In this document: one piece after another, positions 23,446-32,484 of the stretch
Layout: each line of letters begins with the position of its first letter
How positions within the stretch are numbered: the stretch's first letter is position 1
Source: Bacteroidales bacterium
GTDB taxonomy: Bacteria; Bacteroidota; Bacteroidia; Bacteroidales; UBA932
Assembly (NCBI GenBank): GCA_017519185.1
Contig: JAFWSX010000024.1
Location: 44,581 to 108,580, forward strand
Length of the DNA: 64,000 nt
Reading direction: 5' to 3'
The notes under the pieces: generated by a model
The model's input: the letters and a program-made list of their open reading frames with translations, nothing else
What the model was told of the DNA's origin: nothing
The model's database searches: none
Program-made: the position numbers and the translations under genes

Positions 23446-24426
23446 ATGCTCGCAATCATCGACAGCCACACCGACCCATACTGGAACCTTGCAGCAGAAG
23501 AATATCTGCTCGGGCGCTTTGACTGCCCGGTTTTCAGGCTCTGGCGCAACTCCCCCGCCGTCATCGTAGGCCGCAACCAGAATGCAATGGCCGAGATAAA
23601 CTACGATTATGCAGTCCGGCACGGCATTGCCGTAGTACGCCGTCTCAGCGGAGGCGGAGCGGTCTACCACGACCTCGGCAACATCAACTACACCTTTCTG
23701 GACGCCTGCAGCCGCAAGGAAAGCTCGTCAGATATGTTCCGCCGCTTCACTGCACCGGTGATCGCAGCGCTGGCCGGGCTCGGCATCGAAGCCAGGCTCG
23801 AAGGCCGCAACGACCTCACCATTGACGGGCGCAAGTTCTCCGGCAACGCCATATACGTCTCCGGCGGCAGGATGATGCACCACGGCACGATGCTTTTCGA
23901 CACTTCTTTCGACGAAATGGCTGCAGTTCTCTCCACCGACACATCGAAATTCAGCGGCAGGGCTGTCGCATCACGCCGCAGCCGCGTAACAAACATACGC
24001 CCCCACCTGCCACAGCCTATGTCCACTGAGGAATTTATGGCCCTGCTCGGGCAGGAAATGGCCCAGAATGCCGAGATATATGACTACTCGACAGATAACC
24101 TTACAGCAATAGAAAGCCTCGCAGAAAGCAAATACAGGACTCCTGAGTGGAACTTCGCCTCCGGGCCGGCCTATTCTTTCCGCAAGACCGGTCGTTTCGA
24201 CTGCGGAACCATCACACTCTCGGCCAGAATCGAGAAGGGTATCATCGAAGACATCTCCATCAGCGGAGACTGGTTCTTCACCCGCGACACCGCAGAATTC
24301 TGCGAAGCGATGCGCGGCTGCCCGGCCACCGCGGAAGCCATCGCAGCCCGGCTCTCCCAACTTCCCGTCAGCGACTATTTCAGCGGCATAACACCGTCGG
24401 AACTGTGCGGGATGTTTTTTGACTGA
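23446..24426 (+). CDS. lplA: Lipoate--protein ligase A
   Basis: The 326-residue protein begins NLAAEEYLL and contains the LplA signature RRLSGGGAVYHDLGNINYTF (about 65-84), GRNDLTIDGRKFSGNA and HHGTMLFD. It attaches lipoate, through lipoyl-AMP, to the lysine of lipoyl domains in 2-oxoacid dehydrogenases and the glycine-cleavage H protein. It follows obgE by 12 bp and ends just before a hairpin that separates it from the convergent fimbrial operon. Confidence 0.95.
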   Translation: MLAIIDSHTDPYWNLAAEEYLLGRFDCPVFRLWRNSPAVIVGRNQNAMAEINYDYAVRHGIAVVRRLSGGGAVYHDLGNINYTFLDACSRKESSSDMFRRFTAPVIAALAGLGIEARLEGRNDLTIDGRKFSGNAIYVSGGRMMHHGTMLFDTSFDEMAAVLSTDTSKFSGRAVASRRSRVTNIRPHLPQPMSTEEFMALLGQEMAQNAEIYDYSTDNLTAIESLAESKYRTPEWNFASGPAYSFRKTGRFDCGTITLSARIEKGIIEDISISGDWFFTRDTAEFCEAMRGCPATAEAIAARLSQLPVSDYFSGITPSELCGMFFD

Positions 24427-24445
24427 TCCAACTAATCATACAACA

Positions 24446-24476
24446 AATCACCCCCTGAAGAAACCAGAGGGTGATT
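24446..24476. terminator. Hairpin between lplA and the fimbrial operon
   Basis: AATCACCC (24446-24453) and GGGTGATT (24469-24476) form an 8-bp stem, extended inside by CT/AG pairs. It lies where two convergent operons end. The flanking T-runs are weak, so termination efficiency is uncertain. Confidence 0.65.
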
Positions 24477-24497
24477 GAATATGTTGTTTTCGAACAA

Positions 24498-26498
24498 TTA
24501 ATTTGTCTCAGGAACCGAGTAGTTCTTTCCAAAGAATTCGACATAGAGGAAGAGGCCGACATCGGTGACGGTCGCATATTTGATATTAGAGCGGACATCC
24601 TTGAAATAGATGTTCACTTTACCATCTGTCGGATAAGTCTTGAGACTATATGTGTACCAGAAATCCCAATGGTTCGTAGCCTGCTGGAAATACCAATGTG
24701 TCCTCTGCCCTGTATTGGATGTCGATATCGGGGTGTTATATCCAGGTTCAAAATTAGCTGATGAGAACAAGGCATCAGTACTTTCAACACTTACGCCAAA
24801 CATACCATAGTTTGATATGTTCTGTGCTATTCCGTAAGCCTTAAGAGTGTTGGTAGTGAACTTCACATCAATAGGATAGAGGCTCTCTGGATAAATGAGC
24901 TCAGTGGGATCGGGACTGCCGTCAGGAAGGAACTGTGAATGTTCCATAGGAGGAAGTTGGAAACTTAATACATAGTCATCACCAGCTTTCTTCAATGTAG
25001 GATTAAGCAAATACCGGAACTGATCGATAACATAAACATGGATGTAACGTTTCAATCCAGATCTTTTATGTTCAACCACAATCCATTCATCCTGCAACTG
25101 ATCAGTAAGCGAAGTAACAGTAACATGAATCTGGAATTGCTTAGTGGCTGCCACATAGGTCAGTCCAAGTGTATTAGAACAGAACGACTGCGATTTTTCC
25201 CAATATACATCAAAATCAGCAGGATCGGTAGAACCAGGCTCAGAAACGTCGCTTGCCATACGGAAGGCGAAATCAAGATTATGAGTACTCAGGGTATTAA
25301 GTACCACAGAAGTTCCCTCGTTGGGAAGCAATATCTGCAGGGTGTAATTCTCATCGTTGATATCCGGAATACTGCGATCCACCTCAACGTCTGCATTGAC
25401 GAACTCATCACCATTGACAGCATCCTCAAGTGTCTCATAATAGGCAACATCCGGAGATAACAACTTTGCCTTGATATAGTAAGTGTGGTTACGTACTACA
25501 TCATACTTATTTTTATCGTCATCGTTGAGTCGAAGCACATGGTAAACAGTCTTGGGCGAACCACTTACTATATAAGTAACCCTCAGGATTACCTTGACAT
25601 CGTCCACGTCAGCGTTATCATCGTCGAAAAGGAACTGATCTTTTTTAGTGTATGAACCTGAACTCTGGTATGCTACATCAAAATTATCTTCCTCATTCTC
25701 AGTTGCAGATGTCCAAAGGCTATAACGGCCAGAAGTCTTGTACTCATTGATACCGGCTTTCGAAATAATTAAGCCTGTTGAAGAGTTAGCGTCATAATAA
25801 CTGTCATTGCCCCAAAAATCTTTTGCAGGAGCGATATAACCACGATCTCGACCATTATGGATGAGCCATTCGATCTTAGTTATCTCATATTGCTGATGAG
25901 CATCTACTTCGTATGTTAGAACCACTCTTGCACGGTCTCGGATCATATAGACAACGTTATTGGTTCCCGCAGCAGGCTTGAGCCAAGCATTCATAGCCTC
26001 TGCACTGGCTTCTTTATGATAGCCCCAGAAGCATATTTCCTGATGGTCGGCATCATTATATGCTGTAGACAATTCGAGGGACTTCATCACAACCTCTTCT
26101 GCAGTACCATTGCTGAAAGAAAGCGGGATGGAAAGATTGCGGTTGGCGATGAAATGAACGCGGGCAGTTCCCTGAGGCACAGTACCATTGATGACTCCAG
26201 TGTCAAAGAAATTGCCAGAAGCGCCATCGCTGTCTACCTCAGCATCACGGATACCGAGATACTGACCATTGGCATCGAAGCATACTAGCTGCATTGTATG
26301 AACAGTGGTTTCAGTGCCACTTACCATGCTTTTTGTTTGAAGTACTTTGTCAGCAGTACTGAAAGACAACTTGAACGGCACTTCATTCACACCCGGACCT
26401 TGAGGAACAAGGACTTCATTGCAACTAGAAAGGCCAAAGACCAGACACGCGATGAGTAATGTTTTAGAAAAGTATTTCATATACTCTAACTTTTTCAT
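24498..26498 (-). CDS. Fimbrial accessory lipoprotein 3 (last gene of fimbrial operon)
   Basis: The 666-residue protein has a lipoprotein signal ending at Cys26 (FGLSSC); an ATG at 26480 (MKYFSK) gives an equally good signal. After it comes FKLSFSTADKVLQTKS, like the start of many FimA/Mfa-type subunits, where an arginine- or lysine-directed cut frees the donor strand, and then a long beta-rich body with no enzyme motifs. The sequence is AT-rich against the flanking housekeeping genes. It is the last gene on the operon, 5 bp after the large lectin-like lipoprotein gene. A minor fimbrial or adhesin subunit is the best guess. Confidence 0.7.
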   Translation of the reverse strand: MKKLEYMKYFSKTLLIACLVFGLSSCNEVLVPQGPGVNEVPFKLSFSTADKVLQTKSMVSGTETTVHTMQLVCFDANGQYLGIRDAEVDSDGASGNFFDTGVINGTVPQGTARVHFIANRNLSIPLSFSNGTAEEVVMKSLELSTAYNDADHQEICFWGYHKEASAEAMNAWLKPAAGTNNVVYMIRDRARVVLTYEVDAHQQYEITKIEWLIHNGRDRGYIAPAKDFWGNDSYYDANSSTGLIISKAGINEYKTSGRYSLWTSATENEEDNFDVAYQSSGSYTKKDQFLFDDDNADVDDVKVILRVTYIVSGSPKTVYHVLRLNDDDKNKYDVVRNHTYYIKAKLLSPDVAYYETLEDAVNGDEFVNADVEVDRSIPDINDENYTLQILLPNEGTSVVLNTLSTHNLDFAFRMASDVSEPGSTDPADFDVYWEKSQSFCSNTLGLTYVAATKQFQIHVTVTSLTDQLQDEWIVVEHKRSGLKRYIHVYVIDQFRYLLNPTLKKAGDDYVLSFQLPPMEHSQFLPDGSPDPTELIYPESLYPIDVKFTTNTLKAYGIAQNISNYGMFGVSVESTDALFSSANFEPGYNTPISTSNTGQRTHWYFQQATNHWDFWYTYSLKTYPTDGKVNIYFKDVRSNIKYATVTDVGLFLYVEFFGKNYSVPETN

Positions 26499-26503
26499 AA
26501 TGA

Positions 26504-29383
26504 TTACAAGTACTTCTCCTGAATCTTGTCAAAGCCATTCAGTCGATCCACTTCTTCAGCAGAGAGTTCACGGATGCAACGAAGGAAAGATCCTTGGTTT
26601 GCACCAGGATAGTTACTAGGGGTTGTACCACCACTTAAATTGAAGTATTTTTCACCTTTAAGTACATAGGCCATAACTCGGTCAGCTTCAGGAACAGTGA
26701 TATTACCGAAATTACCACTCTGATAATTACTGATAACTTGTATTTCATCTGCTGTCGGCAAACGCCATCCACCATATCTCGTGCCGTCTTCTGCGACTTC
26801 CATATACCTAGCACAATGCTCTGCTGCAGATTCTGAAGACCAACCCGTACTAACAATTCCTAATTGCGAAGCAATCATAAAAGCAGGTGCAACTACCTGA
26901 TCCTGAGAACGATAATCACTGCCAACAAGTGGTTTGCCTAGTACATACTTATCACTGGTAGATGAAATCTGAACTACATACATATGATTGTTGTTGTAGC
27001 TATTTCCCTGTGATCCGTTATCATATGCATTATCGTTACGAGATGAACCAATATTATGCACAGTACCATTCAAGAACACGTGAGCGTGGAAACGACTATC
27101 ACTATATGCAGGATCATCTGAACGAACAACATACTTGGCAGGACCTGTCTTTCCTTGGTCAAATTCCCAATCGACCCAGTTACCTGTGCTTGGAGCTTCA
27201 ACTTCGCGATAATATCTTGTGCGTTGCTCAGTCTTCACATACTTTGAATAATAGAAATAACGATACCTATAGTATCTACTATTACCGGTTCCTTGAATCC
27301 AGTCATAATCATTATTGTAGTTACGGCTATTCTGTGAACCTTCTCCCCAGTAATAGAAACCATCATTTGCCTTGTATGCATTGGCTTCGGAATTTGCTCC
27401 TTGTCGAGATGCTTGTGGAACCGCAGCTGACCAATATGACCTATTATAAACATAGTTCCATCCAACCCAGTCACCACCATCCATTTCTACTCGACCAGAA
27501 TAATCTTGTCTTTGAGCATCGCCAGCAAGATAGTCTGCAGGAGTAGCTTCAATTTCCACATCTATAACTTCCGACATATACGACCCCACTTCCCAACCAT
27601 CTGCTACCGGATCCCAGCTATATTCTCGAACTGTTGACGAACCACCTTCTAGAGGGCGGTAAGTCGACCAACTGCCTGTGATACTCTGAATATTGTCAGT
27701 AGGGAAATGACGAATGAGTACATCTTCATACAAAGAAGGACTGTCAACAAGATATACACGGAGAAGCATATACTTGATAGCCCTGTTATACAGTGCAGTT
27801 GATTTGACTGTAACAGTACCTTTCGATCCACTTGTACCTTCTGCAGTTTGGGTAATAGTAACTCCCATGTGGTTCCAATCATCATAGGTTGTCTTAATAT
27901 GACCATTCTTATCATAGAACCAACCCCAAACAGCATTTGCAGCAGTGCTTTCTACTGCTTCGCCCTTCTCTTCTGTAGTTGGATTAATTGCAAACAATTT
28001 CCAGCCTACACTTGTACCAGAAGCTTTAGAATAGTTAATAATAACACTCTGGTCGCCATCACCACGAAGAGTATAAACTTTCGGGTTTACGTTAAGGTAG
28101 AGGTGCTGTACAGACTGTACGTTATTCTCGATAACCTCGCTGTTGGTCTTGTCATTCCAGGGCAGGACTGCATACTGGATGTCTTCGGTGACATCCTGGT
28201 CTTCCTGAATTGCACTACCCTTAGTTGCGATTGTTGCGTTGATCGAGTAGATGTGGTTGCGCTCAATCGCAGTAACAGTACTCTTTACTAAAGGTATACG
28301 GTAGTAATGGTATGATTTTGTACCGTTCTGGGTGAATTCCACAGAAACAACCAGAGACGGGGCCTTGGCGGCATAATCAGTTTCTGCCCACTTGTTAGGA
28401 TATGAGTAAGTGGTAATAGTAAAGTTCTTGTCATCACCGGCATATCCATCGGTGTGGAAGATGTTGAATCCACTGTTGTGAACCTCTACACCGTTACCTT
28501 GTGTGGCAGGTTCGAATACCGGAGCTCCGAAAGAGAAGTTGAGGAACTTCCAGGCAGGGGTACCGGTGATGGTTATCTGCTCCGCAGCGGGCTTCTCAAC
28601 CCAGGTCTCTACGCCGTCAACCATCTTCTTGGTATGGGTAAGTGACTTGAGGAAGTCAGTATCGAAATTCACTTTCACGACAAATTTCGAAGCGGCACGG
28701 TCAAGGTTAACATCGAACACCTGATCAAGGCTTGTTGCGTCAGGAGTCCAGTCCTTGATGACTCCTGCCATCATAAACTCTTTCTCGCTTGTTAGAGCGC
28801 GATGATCTCCAGGATTGGCATTGTAAAGTTTGTATATATTGCCAGTCGTTTTTCCATCGACTCTGGCAACATTGCCGTCGACAATGACAGCTATACCGTC
28901 AGTTACCTCGTCAGCAACCAAAGCCTGAAGAGCTGCAACGTTGAAAGTAGCGAGGTCTTTGGTACCAGAAGTCTGGGTGTTATTTGCAGCAACGTAAATA
29001 TTGTATTTCTGCCCCATCTTGAGTCCTTCTGTTCTCCAATTGTCTGCCAGCCAGTTATTAGCAGCTTCCTGAACAGGCTGGTCATCAGCTATAGGAAGGT
29101 GATACTGCTTGATGAAAGTACCATCACCTGTGGTGCCAGTCACGTGCTCGACGAAAACATCAAGAGTATTGAGCTGTTTTTCCTGCAAATCTGCAATTGC
29201 TTCAGCACGGGTTGCGACAGTCGCTTCAGAAACAGTGCCCTTCAATGAGAGTCTTCCGTCTTGACCGAAGTGAGTGTTAATATCCAGACGTTCCCCGACG
29301 CAAGCAGTCAAAGCCACGGTCATAAAAACCGCAACAAATGCTCGGATAAGATATATATTATGCTCTTTTCGCTTCATATTCAT
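26504..29383 (-). CDS. Large fimbrial lipoprotein with C-terminal lectin-like domain, candidate tip adhesin
   Basis: The 959-residue protein has a lipoprotein signal (Cys28) and an N-terminal fimbrillin-like part (SLKGTVSEATVATRAEAIAD, where VATR may be the processing site). Around residues 701-717 it has a striking aromatic run (NSRYYRYRYFYYSKYVK) inside an Asn/Tyr/Trp-rich stretch. The C-terminal 110 residues, with paired Cys857 and Cys936 and GGWRLPTADEI, look like the DUF1566/Fib_succ_major fold, related to C-type lectins. Modular proteins of this kind at the end of Bacteroidales fimbrial operons often form the tip. Start and stop abut neighbours by 4-5 bp. The ligand is unknown. Confidence 0.72.
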   Translation of the reverse strand: MNMKRKEHNIYLIRAFVAVFMTVALTACVGERLDINTHFGQDGRLSLKGTVSEATVATRAEAIADLQEKQLNTLDVFVEHVTGTTGDGTFIKQYHLPIADDQPVQEAANNWLADNWRTEGLKMGQKYNIYVAANNTQTSGTKDLATFNVAALQALVADEVTDGIAVIVDGNVARVDGKTTGNIYKLYNANPGDHRALTSEKEFMMAGVIKDWTPDATSLDQVFDVNLDRAASKFVVKVNFDTDFLKSLTHTKKMVDGVETWVEKPAAEQITITGTPAWKFLNFSFGAPVFEPATQGNGVEVHNSGFNIFHTDGYAGDDKNFTITTYSYPNKWAETDYAAKAPSLVVSVEFTQNGTKSYHYYRIPLVKSTVTAIERNHIYSINATIATKGSAIQEDQDVTEDIQYAVLPWNDKTNSEVIENNVQSVQHLYLNVNPKVYTLRGDGDQSVIINYSKASGTSVGWKLFAINPTTEEKGEAVESTAANAVWGWFYDKNGHIKTTYDDWNHMGVTITQTAEGTSGSKGTVTVKSTALYNRAIKYMLLRVYLVDSPSLYEDVLIRHFPTDNIQSITGSWSTYRPLEGGSSTVREYSWDPVADGWEVGSYMSEVIDVEIEATPADYLAGDAQRQDYSGRVEMDGGDWVGWNYVYNRSYWSAAVPQASRQGANSEANAYKANDGFYYWGEGSQNSRNYNNDYDWIQGTGNSRYYRYRYFYYSKYVKTEQRTRYYREVEAPSTGNWVDWEFDQGKTGPAKYVVRSDDPAYSDSRFHAHVFLNGTVHNIGSSRNDNAYDNGSQGNSYNNNHMYVVQISSTSDKYVLGKPLVGSDYRSQDQVVAPAFMIASQLGIVSTGWSSESAAEHCARYMEVAEDGTRYGGWRLPTADEIQVISNYQSGNFGNITVPEADRVMAYVLKGEKYFNLSGGTTPSNYPGANQGSFLRCIRELSAEEVDRLNGFDKIQEKYL

Positions 29384-29387
29384 CTCA

Positions 29388-31343
29388 TTAGTTTTGAACA
29401 GGTGTAGGAACCAAAGGATTATTGTTGTCCTGGAAATACATTCTCAACTTATTGGTGATGTTATAATCACCGGCTGCGAAGAAGTAGGCCCAGATTTCGG
29501 AACTGTCGTCTGAATAGCCAGGAAGGGAGTTGTAGTTGAATGTCACCTTCTGCGGACCGAGGACTGAGTCGTTGTAAATCAAGGATACCTTAGCTACAGG
29601 GTTGGAAGGAGTTGAGCCGACTTTAGGAACGATGTAGAAGTAGGTATAGACATCGTCACCTGCCGCAATTCTCAGCTTGCCGTCGGTACTTGCTTCATAA
29701 CCGGTAACGACACCAGTCTCGTTCTTATTGGCACGGACAATCTCAAAGTCACTGTTGTCAACTACAAGGTCGAAGGTATCGGTACCAGTGGTCACAAGCT
29801 GGATTTGAGGTGAGCGAGAAGGACGTCCGTCGGCTTCTCGGCCTTCAGAGACTGCCATATGGCTGCCTGCCCAATTGGTCCAGTTGGTGTAATCATGATC
29901 GACTGTATCGTATCTGTAGAGCCAAGAGTCGAACAGACGCATATTGGTGTTCAACTTCATGGTATAATTCAAAGTCTCGGCATCAACCCACTCTGTGTTA
30001 GATGTCGGCTTGACATAGAGTTTGCCGCCCAGGAAGTATGCATATACAGTCCAATAGTGGTTGCGATGCATATTTGAGGTAGTAGCATCATAGCCGGGAG
30101 AGTCGGATAGTTTGAACTCCTCAGAGAGTTCGTCTCCGTCTTCTGATAATTTATAATATATCTTGCAAGTGAGATCTTTGTCAGTCTCACGAAGATAGAT
30201 GAAACGCTGTGTATTATTTTTTGAACCAACGGCAGCATCAAGAGCCTGCTCGCGGGCCTGAGTTGTCGTGAATTCGGTGCTGTTCAAGGATTCAGGATCA
30301 GCAAGTTCGGTGATTTGAGCACCTGTCGGACCGGGAATTTCAGCCACTTTATTTACATAGGTGACATCGGTGGGCAGTGCGAATGAACCAGTCTCGCGAG
30401 GGAAGACATAAGTCTGCGCAGGAATCTGATTGGCAAGAATCTCAATCTTGGTAACAGAGGCACCTGTCATACCGGTCGGCTGAGCGAAGAAGAAACGAAC
30501 CTTGGAAACTCCGCGCTGCAGCTGAACGATAGGAAGTTTTTCCTTAACCTGATCTGATGTGAAATCAGCTCTGTTGTCTTTGAGGAAGGAAAGATCGACA
30601 CCGGTAGGGTTGCCATCCTTGTCTTTGTTGAAGAAACCACTGATAGGCAGACCGATTGTTCCGTCAGCACCACCGTTGATTGCTACTACGGGTGAATTGC
30701 CCCAGGTTGCACGGGCTTTCTGCCAAGGACCGAAGAGGTCATCAGTGTCAGTTTTATAACCGAACGACAAAGCTTTCAACTGGCCTCTTGTCAATGACTG
30801 ATCAGGAGTAAGACCAATAGAAGGAGCATTTGCAAGGACATAGAAGTCGAACCTCATCTTGTCGGCTTCACGGCCTACAATATAACCGGGAAAGACAACC
30901 TTGACTTCCAGTGTATAAGTGTCAGTCCAATACTGGGCTGTATAGTAACCACTGCCTGAAGGCAGATTTGAAGAATTTACGAAGTTAATATTGTTGACCT
31001 GAGTATAAGCAACAGCAGTTTCAGCATCAGCAGCCGCTACAGCCTCAGCATCCTCTGGATCAACATGGTTGAAGATCCAGACTTTCACGTTGTACAACTG
31101 TGACTCAGGGCTTACGCTGTTGATCGGGTCAACCAAAGCCTTAGTTGAAGGCATTACTCCCGGAAGATAGAAACGGAGGGTCAACTCTCTGGCCATAGGG
31201 TCAGTGAACTGATCGGGAGTAAGCGTTTCATTGCAGGAAGTAGCCACGGCAAGCCCAATCAGCAGACAAATACTTGTCAGCAGTGAAAGGCCGCGGTTCC
31301 GCCAAAAATTAGTTTCTATGCAATGGATATTCCGTTTCATCAT
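29388..31343 (-). CDS. Fimbrial accessory lipoprotein 1 (Mfa/FimC-E-like)
   Basis: The 651-residue protein has a lipoprotein signal with Cys37 (AVATSC) and an early LTLRFYLPGVMPSTKALVDP, where a conserved beta-strand is followed by a possible processing site. The rest is beta-rich with no enzymatic motif. Its start overlaps the stop of the FimB/Mfa2-like gene by 4 bp, so the two are coupled. By size and position it corresponds to the accessory subunits (Mfa3-like or FimC/D-like) of type V fimbriae. Function is inferred from context. Confidence 0.7.
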   Translation of the reverse strand: MMKRNIHCIETNFWRNRGLSLLTSICLLIGLAVATSCNETLTPDQFTDPMARELTLRFYLPGVMPSTKALVDPINSVSPESQLYNVKVWIFNHVDPEDAEAVAAADAETAVAYTQVNNINFVNSSNLPSGSGYYTAQYWTDTYTLEVKVVFPGYIVGREADKMRFDFYVLANAPSIGLTPDQSLTRGQLKALSFGYKTDTDDLFGPWQKARATWGNSPVVAINGGADGTIGLPISGFFNKDKDGNPTGVDLSFLKDNRADFTSDQVKEKLPIVQLQRGVSKVRFFFAQPTGMTGASVTKIEILANQIPAQTYVFPRETGSFALPTDVTYVNKVAEIPGPTGAQITELADPESLNSTEFTTTQAREQALDAAVGSKNNTQRFIYLRETDKDLTCKIYYKLSEDGDELSEEFKLSDSPGYDATTSNMHRNHYWTVYAYFLGGKLYVKPTSNTEWVDAETLNYTMKLNTNMRLFDSWLYRYDTVDHDYTNWTNWAGSHMAVSEGREADGRPSRSPQIQLVTTGTDTFDLVVDNSDFEIVRANKNETGVVTGYEASTDGKLRIAAGDDVYTYFYIVPKVGSTPSNPVAKVSLIYNDSVLGPQKVTFNYNSLPGYSDDSSEIWAYFFAAGDYNITNKLRMYFQDNNNPLVPTPVQN

Positions 31344-32464
31344 AATGAAGGATTGAATTCAATACCAGGTTGCCAATTGAGCTCAACGTCAACACCGACT
31401 ACGAGATTGTCATCAATGGGTAACGGGCCAGGGCCAGGTGTCGGCGGATCGGGAGTGAAACTACCGTCCGGAAGCAGCCAGCCGAGAATAATTTTAAGAT
31501 TTGCAGCAGGAAGCGGCTCACCAACATAAATAGTGCTGTGAGTCACAGTGCCGCTTTCAAGAGTAACATAAAGGTGGATTACCCAATATACAGCGAGTCC
31601 GTCAAGGAACTTCTCAGTCATATTACGGCTGGAGAAGCCGACACCGCACATAATGACGGGGGTACGCTCCCAGCGTTCCCACATATGCTGCTGGTAGAGA
31701 CCCATCGGGCTGGGACCGCTTGTCTTGACGATCTTGTCAACATAAGGCTGTGCATCTACCAAGTCGGCTTTTACCATTGTACCTGCGCTGTATGTATAGG
31801 TACTGTCGAGTACGTTGAAACTGTCGGCAAGGCCTTCGATCTCGCAGCGGATGCTGCTGAAATCGCAGGAGTCGACGTTAAGGATGACGCCGCCGGCATC
31901 GTTGGCCATATAGAGGTCTACATCAAAGTGCTGCCCCTGGGTACGGTTGAGAATCCTCATTGCAGCACGCGATGTGTAAAGGCCTGTCTTGTGGCTGGCA
32001 ACTACGTCTTTGGCATTCTGCTCAAAGTGTGCGCCGGCTGATGTTTCATCACCCGAATAACTGACGACGCCGTTGCCCTCAATGTTTGCAGCGACAAGAT
32101 TAGTATAGTCGCCGGCAGGGAGCTGCAACTCATAGGTTCTGCCGTTTGAGTTCCAGAGATCGACTGCATTGAGGGCACGTTCGTCAGCGGGTTTTGTATA
32201 GAATGACACGTTCGCATCACGCGCTGTCTCCGTGAAGATGTCGCGCAGGTAGTCCTCGAGGGCCTGCCTGAGGGGGAGGTCCTTGTCGGTACCTATTTTA
32301 AGATCCATCTCCTGCTCTTTGTTGGTGATGAGACGCAGGTGATAGTCGACAATAATGTCTTCTGGGCAATCGACGAGGTTTGCATCAATCAAGCTACATC
32401 CGGGGAGGAGAGCCAGACCGGCAATACCCATCAAACTTGACAGCGCTGTGACGAAACGTTTCAT
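31340..32464 (-). CDS. FimB/Mfa2-family fimbrial anchor lipoprotein
   Basis: The 374-residue protein carries a lipoprotein signal (Cys23 in ALLPGC) and begins its mature part SLIDANLVDCPEDIIVDYHL, the DCP-containing start seen in the FimB/Mfa2 family. In Porphyromonas Mfa2 anchors the fimbria to the outer membrane and limits its length. The body is beta-rich, with TYELQLPAGDYTNLVAANIEG typical of the first domain. It lies 20 bp after the major fimbrillin gene and overlaps the next gene by 4 bp, matching the usual order of shaft, anchor, accessories. Confidence 0.88.
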   Translation of the reverse strand: MKRFVTALSSLMGIAGLALLPGCSLIDANLVDCPEDIIVDYHLRLITNKEQEMDLKIGTDKDLPLRQALEDYLRDIFTETARDANVSFYTKPADERALNAVDLWNSNGRTYELQLPAGDYTNLVAANIEGNGVVSYSGDETSAGAHFEQNAKDVVASHKTGLYTSRAAMRILNRTQGQHFDVDLYMANDAGGVILNVDSCDFSSIRCEIEGLADSFNVLDSTYTYSAGTMVKADLVDAQPYVDKIVKTSGPSPMGLYQQHMWERWERTPVIMCGVGFSSRNMTEKFLDGLAVYWVIHLYVTLESGTVTHSTIYVGEPLPAANLKIILGWLLPDGSFTPDPPTPGPGPLPIDDNLVVGVDVELNWQPGIEFNPSL

Positions 32465-32484
32465 TGTTTATAGATTAAATTAAA

